A stretch of DNA of 13,118 bases, taken from Candidatus Ancillula trichonymphae ImTpAt (lineage in GTDB: Bacteria > Actinomycetota > Actinomycetes > Actinomycetales > Bifidobacteriaceae). The stretch spans positions 1 through 13,118 of the forward strand of contig AXYY01000028.1 of assembly GCA_000485475.1 (NCBI GenBank), written 5' to 3'. This document shows positions 6,613-13,118 of the stretch, in pieces (within the stretch, counting starts at the first letter, position 1; every line of letters starts with the position of its first letter). The notes beneath the pieces are model-generated. The model made no database searches, was not told the DNA's origin, and worked only from the letters and a program-made list of their open reading frames with translations. The translations under genes and the position numbers were made by a program.

Positions 6613-7617
6613 CTAGTTTGTGTGCAGCGCGGAATTTAATTCAACTCCAGGTTTATGCGCGCGAAGAATTGCTTCAATGGCTCCACTCTGCGAGTTGCGC
6701 CTAAACAGCAGTCCATTTGCCCCAGAGAGTTCCTTACCCTTGCGGATTTCGTCATCTAGTAGAATTTTTGTTCCAGCGGTGATGTAGAGTCCAGCTTCCA
6801 CAATGCAATCATCACCCAGCGAGATGCCAATTCCAGCATTCGCACCCAACAAGGATCGTCTACCGATTGAGATGACATGTTTTCCACCGCCAGAGAGCGT
6901 GCCCATAATTGAAGCACCGCCGCCAATATCTGAACCGTCACCAACCACAACTCCCTGTGATATGCGACCTTCAACCATTGAGGTCCCGATTGTGCCAGCG
7001 TTGAAATTTACGAACCCCTCGTGCATAACAGTAGTTCCCGGAGCTAGATGTGCACCTAATCTGACGCGGTTAGTATCCGCAACACGAACTCCACTAGGAA
7101 CAACGTAGTCCACCATGCGCGGTATTTTATCCACCGAGATTACGTTAACGCCTGCACCAAACTTCTCGCTGTTTTGCTCAGCAAGTCCCAGTCTAGTTTC
7201 GTCGAAGTTCTTGGGGGAGCAGGGGCCGAAATTTGTCCAAACAACATTTTCTAGCAGCGCGAAAAGCCCATCCAGGTTGATGGTGTTTGGCTTGACCAGT
7301 CGCATAGAAAGTGCGTGCAGACGCAGATACACACTCTCCGCATTTTCAGGCGCAGTTTTCAAGTTGGTGCTCACAAAACGGACCTCACGCACAACTCCTC
7401 GAGTCTTAGCCGTTGCATCAGCCTCAGCAATTTTCAGCAGTTTTCGCGCCATTTCAGGTTCTTGTGTTTCTTTAGTAGCACTTTCCAGTTCCTCATGGTT
7501 TCCGGTGTGGGCTTTTGGGAACCAGGAATCCAGCACAACATTAGTGCCGTCATCATCCAGGTAATTCGTAATTAGTCCGAACCCCCATGCGAAGTCAGAC
7601 ACTTTTCTATTTGTCAA
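6613..7617 (-). CDS. dapD: 2,3,4,5-tetrahydropyridine-2,6-dicarboxylate N-succinyltransferase
   Basis: Succinylates tetrahydrodipicolinate in the succinylase route to meso-diaminopimelate and lysine, in the cytoplasm. The 334 residues resemble the actinobacterial DapD type in length and layout. An N-terminal alpha/beta half precedes a left-handed beta-helix of hexapeptide repeats (about residues 185-300, including VRLGAHLAPGTTVMHEGF, GTIGTSMVEGRISQGVV and SDIGGGASIMGTLSGGG). The start is a TTG at 7615-7617 with a perfect AGGAGG eight bases upstream; no better ATG exists. The RBS lies inside the last codons of the nifJ relic, and the two share two bases (TGA/TTG overlap). The RBS and start are duplicated (see repeat). 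Transcription probably comes through the dead nifJ gene. It converges on maf with only seven bases between stops and no visible terminator. Confidence 0.95.
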   Translation of the reverse strand: MTNRKVSDFAWGFGLITNYLDDDGTNVVLDSWFPKAHTGNHEELESATKETQEPEMARKLLKIAEADATAKTRGVVREVRFVSTNLKTAPENAESVYLRLHALSMRLVKPNTINLDGLFALLENVVWTNFGPCSPKNFDETRLGLAEQNSEKFGAGVNVISVDKIPRMVDYVVPSGVRVADTNRVRLGAHLAPGTTVMHEGFVNFNAGTIGTSMVEGRISQGVVVGDGSDIGGGASIMGTLSGGGKHVISIGRRSLLGANAGIGISLGDDCIVEAGLYITAGTKILLDDEIRKGKELSGANGLLFRRNSQSGAIEAILRAHKPGVELNSALHTN

Positions 7618-7661
7618 TGTTTATACCTCCTAATTTTGTCAATGTTTATACCTCCTAATTT
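7610..7661. repeat. 25-bp perfect tandem duplication containing the dapD RBS and TTG start
   Basis: Two identical 25-bp copies (7610-7634 and 7635-7659) plus two further matching bases. On the minus strand each carries AGGAGG, eight bases and TTG ACA. The upstream copy therefore forms a second complete translation start. From that TTG an 11-codon minicistron (reading MTKLGGINIDK) ends in a TAG that overlaps the second codons of dapD. The duplication (25 = 1 mod 3) also changed the end of the nifJ frame from a TAG after NIDK to the extra tail IRRYKH. Confidence 0.97.
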
Positions 7662-10600
7662 AGCATAACGGTTAAAACGAGTTCTCGCATCTTCAACTGT
7701 TTTGTCATGCAGCTTATCGGCATTTTCACCATAAATTCGTTGTAGTGAAGAAAATATATTCTGTTTCAACATGAACTCCTTGGTTTTGTTAAAATCAGAT
7801 TTCTTAAAGTAACTGGAAGGGATTTTTACCAGTAAATTGCAGGCGCGGATCGTAGCGGTACAATGTGACCAATAACCAGAATCTACTACTTCTTTAGTTT
7901 CTTGAAGTGTCAGATGCATGCCGCACGCCAGACCGTGGTTGATGCACGGCGTGTAGTAGGCAATAATTAGCGAGGGGCCGTTGAATGTTTCAGCTTCCTT
8001 GAGCGCCTTCAGTGTCTGTGCAGAATTCGCACCAGATGCGATTCGAGCCACGTAAACATCACCATACGTGATTGCCATAGCGCCCACAGGTCCTTCTTTC
8101 CGCCGATCTTTCCACTTGCTGCGAACTTGGCGATTGTAACCGCTGGAGTCGCTTTGGACGCTTGACCGCCGGTATTTTGAGTAGACTTCGTTATCCACGA
8201 CCAAAATGTTGACATCTTCACCACTTGCAAGCATATGATCCACACCGCCGTACCCGATGTCATAACCCCAACCATCACCGCCAACAATCCAGGTACTGCT
8301 GGGTTTTGCGAACAGCTCGCGCCCCTCCCAGAGTTCTTTGATGACTGGATCTGTTGCATTTTGAGCACCTGCAACTTCAAGTTCAGTTTTAAGTGCTTCT
8401 GCTCGTTTACGGAGGACATCTTTTGCCAATTGAAGTAGTTCAGTTCGCTTAATCTTGTTCGCTAAGTGTATGCCAAGTCCAAATTCTGCATTGTCCTCGA
8501 ACAGTGAATTTGACCACGCTGGACCGAAACCTTTCTCGTTGGTCGTAAATGGCGCTGCTGGAACTGCCGCACCCCAAATTGACGAACAACCAGTTGCATT
8601 CGCAATTGTCATGCGGTCACTGAAGAGTTGGGTTAACGTTAACAGTTTCACATATGGAGTTTCACCACAACCAGCACATGCACCAGAAAATTCCAGTAGT
8701 GGTTTTTCGAACTGCGAGCCACGAACTGTGTTGACTCTTGTTGGGTTCAGTTTCTTTTTTAGCGTCATTGCGAACGCCCAGTTAACAAGCTCCTTGGTTT
8801 GATTCTTGAAGCTGGCAGCTTTCAGGGGTCTGTCTTCATCAGTTGGATTTTTGAGGTTCACCGGACAAGCCTGCAGGCAAAGTCCGCAACCGGTGCAGTC
8901 TTTAATAATGGACACCTGAATGCGGTAGTTCAAGCCATCAGTGCCGCGGATTGCTGAGGTGATGAAACCCTCTGGTGCGTCTCGTAGTTCCGCCTCATCA
9001 ACCAGAATTGGTCTAATTGCAGCGTGCGGGCACACGAACGCGCATTCATTACAGCCTATGCACTTGGAACTGTTCACATGCGTTGCAACCGCGCGCTTCT
9101 TAACTGCTGCAGTTCCCAGGGGCATTGACCACCACCCATCGAGCATACCGTTGTCCATTAGATCCTTAACGCTCAAGTTGTCGCCCTCTTGATGCGTGAG
9201 TGGCGTCAAGATATTCTGCACGAACTTGGAATTATCAACTCCTGGAGTATTCGGAGTACCAAAGAATCTCAGATCACTAGTAATTTCAAGTGTTTTCCAA
9301 CTGTCCGGCACTCTTACGAGGTGCAGCACTTCATCGTTGTTCGCAACAGAATCAATCGCTACCTGGTTTTTCTCAACAATCGCCATCGACTTCTTCGCAT
9401 AAGACTTGTGTGCATCTTCCTTTAGAAGTTTAACTGCTCTAGTAAACGGCATAATATCTGGACTCAACTTAAAGAACGCGGTTTGTATTGCGGTGTTCGT
9501 GCGCCCACCTAGATCAGCTATGTAGCATTTCATCGAATTGGGCACAACCGTTCCTCCAGACCGTCATCATTCCAGACCGTATTCAGTAGGAATACACCAC
9601 CTTTTTTGAGCCCTTGAACAACTGGATATTGCTTGACATACGCTTGTGTTGAACATGAAGTGAAATCAGATGCAGTTATTAAATAAGTTGATGTTATCGG
9701 CTTGTCACCAAAACGCAGGTGCGAGACCGTTAAACCGCCAGATTTCTTGGAGTCGTAGGCAAAATATCCCTGCACATACTTGTCCGTATGGTTACCAATT
9801 AGCTTAATTGCACTTTTATTCGCACCAACTGTTCCGTCAGAACCGAAGCCCCAGAATTCGCCCTGAAACGTGCTACTTTCTGTAAAATCCAACGACTCGC
9901 CAAGTTGTTCAAGTGAAGTACCCGTGATGTCATCTTTTATGCCAACTGTGAAACGTTTCTTCTGATCTGTGTATGGCTTCTTCAACTCATTGAAAACTGC
10001 AATGACCTGATTGGGAACGAAGTCCTTTGAGCCGATGCCATAACGACCACCGGTAACAGTAACTTCTCCATTATATTCCGACTCAAACAGCGCCGACTGG
10101 ACATCAAGCAGCAGGGGATCACCTTGCACACCTGGTTCCTTTGTTCGGTCAAGAACCGCAATTGACTTGACGGTTTTGGGAAGTGCAGCAACAAAGTCCT
10201 CTGCAGGAAATGGGCGATACAGGTGAATATTTACGAACCCTACTTTTACGCCGTAGTAGTTGACAAGCGCGTAATCTGTTCCGCGTAACTTGTTGATTTC
10301 GGACATGTACTTTTTAACAATTGCAGGGACCTTCTCGTAGTGCGCATTAATAGTCTCTCTCTGCTGAAAGTAAAGGTCTGAGTTTTGATTAGTTCCAGAG
10401 ATCGTGGGGTGTTCAGGGTTCATTGCGCGTTTCCTGAAGTTCTTGATTGCATCATATGGAATTAGCGGGCGCAGCTCATCTTGGTCAATCATCTCAACCT
10501 TCTGTATTTCGTGCGAGGTGCGGAAACCGTCAAAGAAGTTGATAAATGGAACGCTGCTGTCGAAACTAGCCAGGTGTGCAACCGCAGACAAATCCATAAT

Positions 10601-10976
10601 TTCCTGAACTGATGACTCTGCAAGCATTGCGAATCCAGTCTGTCTAGCTGCCATAACATCTGAGTGGTCACCGATTTGTACATATTCGGAATCATGAGGA
10701 GTAGTCCTTGAGATGCGGTATAAGTTGTTGTGGTTAAAGCACCTTGAGTGCACCACCGTGTACAGTTCCTGCTTGCTGCACCAGCCTCAGATTGCATTTC
10801 TTGTACCTTTATCTTGCTGCCGAACAGATTTTGTCTACCACCGGCAGCCCACTCATCAACAATCTCAGCCATAGAGAGGACGTAATGGGGAAGATGCCTA
10901 CGAATTCAGTAAATGCATACGATACGTGTGTAGCAGCAGTATTGCTGCCGTCCATCGCTTGTTTTTTGCGTGTCAT
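7614..10976 (-). pseudogene. nifJ: Pyruvate:ferredoxin (flavodoxin) oxidoreductase, multiply frameshifted
   Basis: PFOR would oxidise pyruvate with CoA to acetyl-CoA and CO2, reducing ferredoxin in anaerobes. All domains remain readable: an N-terminus from ATG 10974-10976 (NTAATHVSYAFTEFVGIFPI), the TPP-side segment MQSEAGAA, GALTTTTYTASQGLLLM, the domain around FFDGFRTSHEIQK, two [4Fe-4S] motifs (CIGCNECAFVCPHAAIRP and CTGCGLCLQACPVN), and the TPP/Mg motif GDGWGYDIGYGGVDHM. Lesions: a frame change near 10875; disturbance near 10740-10795; loss of about 25 codons with a frame change near 10675 after MIPNMYK; a frame change plus loss of about 17-20 codons near 9540 (CYIAD joined to LGGRTN); and a +1/+2 insertion pair (8175-8178 and 8084-8088) that scrambles about 35 residues after EVYS. 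The two longest open stretches are 7614-9545 and 9530-10756. Total span fits a family length of about 1,170-1,200 residues minus these losses. Clear recent pseudogene. Confidence 0.93.
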
Positions 10977-11024
10977 AGTTGTAACCTTTTCTACTCTAAA
11001 ACCATTATTCTTGCGTGCTTCATT

Positions 11025-11033
11025 ATTATAGCA
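11025..11033 (-). promoter_or_regulatory. Probable nifJ(-dapD) extended -10 promoter
   Basis: On the minus strand TGC TATAAT (plus 11025-11033), a consensus extended -10, lies about 49 bases upstream of the nifJ ATG. Near the expected -35 position there is only GTTTCC, so the call rests on the -10. The nifJ ATG has an AAAAGG ribosome-binding site. If still active, this promoter would now mainly serve dapD across the dead gene. The whole gap 10977-11226 holds only this and the opposing hpt promoter; I saw no RNA gene in it. Confidence 0.5.
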
Positions 11034-11191
11034 TATTTTCATGCACGGGAAACATTCTGCGTAGATTCTCTGCGATCTTTTGGGTTTCAGCACCTGCACC
11101 TGCACGAACTTGTACGGAAGTTGCTTTATTTATCTTTTGTTTTCTTGTTTTTCTGACATAATATACATTATCGGCGTTTTTGGTTGGATAG

Positions 11192-11220
11192 TGGACCCAT
11201 GTTAAAGAATGTGGTACAAT
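11192..11220 (+). promoter_or_regulatory. hpt promoter, apparently giving a leaderless mRNA
   Basis: The -10 TACAAT (11215-11220) with TGG before it (extended -10), a 17-base spacer and TGGACC (11192-11197, four of six to consensus). The start codon ATG is at 11227, seven bases after the -10, exactly where transcription should begin. There is no Shine-Dalgarno-like sequence between. Confidence 0.65.
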
Positions 11221-11226
11221 AACTAA

Positions 11227-11679
11227 ATGGGATATGAAGATGTTGGCAGTCAGATAACTGAAATACTTGTTACGGCTGAACAGATTGATGTGAGACTTTC
11301 GGAGCTTGTCGATGAGGTTAGTAAACATTATAAAAATGCGGAAACTGGAAAAAGTTTGCTTCTGCTAGGGATTCTCAAAACAGATATAAACAATAGAGAT
11401 GTGCTTATCGTTGAAGATATTATAGATTCTGGAACAATGCTCGGTTGGTTAGTGAACAACTTAGCAAACCGAGGTGCAAGATCTGTCGAGGTTCTGTCTT
11501 TACTGCAGAAAAAGTTACCAAGTGGTGTGAGTGACACAAGAGTTAAAGCGAAGTGGTTAGGTTTCGAGATCGAGAACAAATTTGTTGTGGGTTATGGGCT
11601 AGATTTCAACGAAAAATACCGAGCACTACTACCCTTCGTGGGAGTTTTATCTCCTAGTGAATACAGCAACTGTAGATGA
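11227..11679 (+). CDS. hpt: Hypoxanthine(-guanine) phosphoribosyltransferase with an internal deletion
   Basis: HPRT salvages hypoxanthine/guanine with PRPP to IMP/GMP. The 150-residue product has a normal N-terminus (ITEILVTAEQIDVRLSELV, then SLLLLGILK) and a normal second half. That half carries the PRPP-binding motif VLIVEDIIDSGTML (Glu-Asp then Asp-Ser-Gly), VEVLSLLQKK and FVVGYGLDFNEKYRALL. Between LGILK and TDINNRDVLIVED a block of about 40-50 residues usual in the family is missing. It contains the Gly-Ala/Ser segment that binds pyrophosphate and the mobile loop with Ser-Tyr. The typical length is about 180-190. The frame is kept, so the gene is still translated, but catalysis is doubtful. 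It may be an early pseudogene. No ribosome-binding site; see the leaderless promoter. The end overlaps the murB GTG start. Confidence 0.85.
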   Translation: MGYEDVGSQITEILVTAEQIDVRLSELVDEVSKHYKNAETGKSLLLLGILKTDINNRDVLIVEDIIDSGTMLGWLVNNLANRGARSVEVLSLLQKKLPSGVSDTRVKAKWLGFEIENKFVVGYGLDFNEKYRALLPFVGVLSPSEYSNCR

Positions 11680-12685
11680 AATTGACGGTATGAAACTAGC
11701 AGATTTAACAACTATTGCAGTTGGTGGTGAAATTGATGAGTTTATAGAAGTAGATTCTGAGAAAGACTTTATAGATGCGATAAAATGTGCAGATAAACAC
11801 TTCAAGAAGTTGCTCGTACTTGGTGGTGGCAGTAATCTACTTCCGCATGATGGACGCTTCAAGGGTTGCGTGGTGAAGTATTCAAGAGGTGCTGGAAAGG
11901 AACTTGACCTGGTTTGTCAGGAACTTCGAATACCGCACCTCGCTGGAATTCCTGGCAGTTTGGGCGGAGCAGTTGTTCAAAACGCTGGTGCATACGGTGC
12001 GGAAATTGCCAACTATCTCCTTGCAGCCAAGGTGTTCGATCGTAAAACAGCAGAAATTGTGGAGTTAAATGTGGACAAGATGAACTACGAGTACCGGAAT
12101 TCAGCGCTCAAGAAGTCTATAGGTTTTCTAAATGGCTACTCCCCCAGGTGGATTGTGTTAGACGCGAAGTTAAAAGAGGTCGGCGCAGAACACTTCAACG
12201 TGCAGTACCCCAGAATCCTAAAAGAACTAGATGTTGAACAAAATGAACTTGTAGATTATGACACATTCCGAAATGCAGTGTTGAAGATCCGTAGTGAAAA
12301 TGGTGTTTTGGCTCCAAGTCAAGTAAACGCAGATGACGCAGATAGACAAAGTGCTGGTTCGTTCTTCAAAAATCCAGTTGTAGACCGCTTCGAAATTGAA
12401 AACGGGCGGATTCTACTCCCCCATTATGCACCAATATACGAAGTTCCTGGTAGTAATAACTTGGTGAAAATATCTGCTGCGTGGTTAATACAACACAGTG
12501 GAATTAGCAGAAAGTACTCAAAAGGTGCTGGAATCAACTCGAAGCACGCACTAATCCTGATCAATCCTGAGTTGTCCTACTACGAGAAAAGTGGAGAAGA
12601 ACTTCGCGAGCTAATGAGGCACATAATTGTGCGTGTGCAAGAAATCTACAATATAGCGCTTGAAGTTGAACCAATAATCATGTAG
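11657..12685 (+). CDS. murB: UDP-N-acetylenolpyruvoylglucosamine reductase (UDP-N-acetylmuramate dehydrogenase)
   Basis: FAD enzyme that reduces UDP-GlcNAc-enolpyruvate with NADPH to UDP-MurNAc, the second committed step of peptidoglycan synthesis. Of 342 residues: FAD-binding LTTIAVGG and LVLGGGSNLL, then AGIPGSLGGAVVQNAGAYG; the substrate-binding/catalytic Arg in YEYRNSALK; the proton-donor Ser in SAGSFFKNP; and the C-terminal catalytic Glu in LEVEPIIM. All key residues are present. The segment between GCVVKYS and LAGIPGS is roughly 20-25 residues shorter than in usual MurB, so part of the FAD domain is trimmed. Start: GTG 11657 (GGAG 12 bases upstream) or ATG 11690 (MKLADLTTIA); both are near the hpt stop. 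The first is kept because it gives overlap coupling, but it is uncertain. Presence with dapD implies a retained wall. Confidence 0.92.
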   Translation: MNTATVDEIDGMKLADLTTIAVGGEIDEFIEVDSEKDFIDAIKCADKHFKKLLVLGGGSNLLPHDGRFKGCVVKYSRGAGKELDLVCQELRIPHLAGIPGSLGGAVVQNAGAYGAEIANYLLAAKVFDRKTAEIVELNVDKMNYEYRNSALKKSIGFLNGYSPRWIVLDAKLKEVGAEHFNVQYPRILKELDVEQNELVDYDTFRNAVLKIRSENGVLAPSQVNADDADRQSAGSFFKNPVVDRFEIENGRILLPHYAPIYEVPGSNNLVKISAAWLIQHSGISRKYSKGAGINSKHALILINPELSYYEKSGEELRELMRHIIVRVQEIYNIALEVEPIIM

Positions 12686-12700
12686 TAGTAGTAGTAGTAG
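12683..12700. repeat. Six in-frame TAG triplets at the murB stop
   Basis: The murB stop codon is the first of six perfect consecutive TAG triplets, followed by TG and one more TAG. The run gives redundant stops in the murB frame. It is a triplet microsatellite, matching the taste of this genome for short tandem expansion; rpsO also ends TAG TAG (3301-3306). Confidence 0.95.
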
Positions 12701-12716
12701 TGTAGTATGCCGTAAT

Positions 12717-12753
12717 AAAAAAAATGGATACCCGTAAAGTTCAGGTACCCATT
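12717..12753 (-). terminator. Intrinsic terminator of the atp-side transcript
   Basis: On the minus strand AATGGGTACC pairs with GGTATCCATT across an 11-base loop (ten positions, one A/C mismatch), immediately followed by eight T (plus-strand A-tract 12717-12724). This is the classic stem plus U-run for the minus-strand gene ending at 12804. In the plus direction no U-run follows, so it should not terminate murB. Confidence 0.75.
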
Positions 12754-12767
12754 AGAAAGGAGGTAAA

Positions 12768-12947
12768 ATGAAAACTTTTAATAAGGCAAAATGCTGCAGT
12801 CCCCTAAAGTATTTTCGCCGAATCAGTAACAATGCTGATTTCATCTCCACAGCAACTCAAGAACCCACCCTCAACCTTCACATTTGTAAGCTGAGTACGC
12901 ATATTCTCATCGTGCGAAGAAACCTTGACGGTGCCATCACACAGTAG
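12768..12947 (+). CDS. Small ORF with a perfect ribosome-binding site, antisense to the ATP synthase gene
   Basis: Fifty-nine residues (MKTFNKAKCCSPLKYF at the start) after AGAAAGGAGG at 12754-12763, a full ten-base match to the usual 3' end of 16S rRNA, four bases before the ATG. The start is A-rich and basic with a Cys pair. Everything beyond about codon 12 lies on the opposite strand of the atpC-like gene, so its reading there may be accidental. No family recognised. It could be a leaderette, a small protein, or the surviving start of a gene lost by deletion. It is downstream of murB with no terminator between. Confidence 0.35.
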   Translation: MKTFNKAKCCSPLKYFRRISNNADFISTATQEPTLNLHICKLSTHILIVRRNLDGAITQ

Positions 12948-13118
12948 CGTCACCATAGACTCATGACCTTTTAGAATGCCAAACCGCCCCTTTTCAACAA
13001 TTGCTGCATACTTCCAGCCATCTAAACCGCCACGAACTAGAGTTTTACCAATCTTCTCCTGAAAACGCATCCACCCATCACTTTGCAGGAAAGGAGCACC
13101 TGTGTTAACCGTAACCAT
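12804..13118 (-). CDS. atpC: ATP synthase F1 epsilon subunit (5' end at or beyond the window edge)
   Basis: Epsilon is the inhibitory rotor subunit of F1F0 ATP synthase on the inner face of the membrane. The visible 104 residues contain the family beta-sandwich pattern: KGRFGILKGHESMVTLL (the G-x-G/I-L-x-G-H hallmark), then a strand DGTVKVS and VEGGFLSCCGDEISIVTDSA, matching the usual Gly-Gly-Phe-Leu and Val-Thr-(Leu) end. The C-terminal helical arm is absent, as in short epsilon proteins. The N-terminal about 35 residues before LDGWKYAAIVEKG are longer than usual and do not match the family well. DGW occurs twice, so an insertion or different start is possible. An ATG lies exactly on the last three bases, so the true start cannot be settled. 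Ends in TAG, then the terminator. Probably last gene of an atp operon. Confidence 0.65.
   Translation of the reverse strand: MVTVNTGAPFLQSDGWMRFQEKIGKTLVRGGLDGWKYAAIVEKGRFGILKGHESMVTLLCDGTVKVSSHDENMRTQLTNVKVEGGFLSCCGDEISIVTDSAKIL

Noticed and set aside
6605..6613. Shared terminator between maf and dapD
   Set aside because: Only seven bases separate the stops and no stem-loop with a T-run was seen on either strand.
8009..8419. Separate 136-codon minus-strand gene
   Set aside because: Its middle (NTGGQASKATPA) is the original PFOR frame exposed between two compensating indels, not an independent gene.
11026..11328. 100-codon minus-strand ORF across the nifJ-hpt gap
   Set aside because: No RBS or recognisable family, covers both promoters and the start of hpt; treated as chance.
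12717..12753. Plus-strand riboswitch or leader hairpin before the small ORF
   Set aside because: The hairpin followed by eight T on the minus strand is a standard terminator for the opposing gene; no riboswitch core motif was seen.
1..13118. All frameshifts as sequencing error
   Set aside because: Lesions cluster in two loci and include multi-codon deletions, while nine other genes, several long, stay open; single-base homopolymer cases (for example 447-451) may still be errors.
1..13118. tRNA or rRNA genes
   Set aside because: No cloverleaf with a CCA-proximal acceptor stem or rRNA-like conserved stretch was recognised by eye on either strand; a covariance-model search was not possible.

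Overview
The window looks like a piece of a reduced, decaying genome of an anaerobic actinobacterium. The actinobacterial signs are a DapD of the longer actinobacterial type, an S15 and MurB of high-G+C Gram-positive character, frequent GTG/TTG starts and a probable leaderless transcript, all in DNA of only moderate G+C. Genome decay is visible as two multi-frameshifted pseudogene loci (an ABC exporter and pyruvate:ferredoxin oxidoreductase) and in-frame internal deletions in hpt and murB, lying among intact core genes. The PFOR relic implies a recent anaerobic ancestor. A Bifidobacteriales-like gut or protist endosymbiont (for example a 'Candidatus Ancillula'-type organism) would fit. That placement is an inference and was not checked by any search.

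Layout. Positions 1-2818 (minus strand) read pssA, psd, ABC ATPase, ABC permease. The first two are intact and make phosphatidylethanolamine from CDP-diacylglycerol and serine; the last two are wrecks. Positions 2843-2946 are a compact divergent promoter region in which the whole pssA promoter has been duplicated in tandem, beside a near-consensus rpsO promoter. Positions 3034-6605 (plus strand) read rpsO, a large surface protein, then maf, closely spaced or overlapping. The surface protein ends in a cytoplasmic domain derived from a nicotinamidase/isochorismatase-type hydrolase whose catalytic Cys appears to be gone. Positions 6613-10976 (minus strand) hold the PFOR (nifJ) pseudogene followed by dapD, whose ribosome-binding site and TTG start have been duplicated in tandem. 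Positions 11192-12685 (plus strand) hold a probably leaderless hpt with an internal deletion, then overlapping murB. The right end holds the minus-strand 3' end of an ATP synthase epsilon-like gene with its terminator, and a small plus-strand ORF with a perfect Shine-Dalgarno sequence.

Taken together, the working genes point to a cell that keeps its envelope (PE synthesis, DAP via dapD, muramic acid via murB, an elaborate surface protein) while losing a transporter and pyruvate:ferredoxin metabolism. Short tandem duplications recur through the window. Two of them coincide exactly with expression signals: a promoter and an RBS plus start codon.
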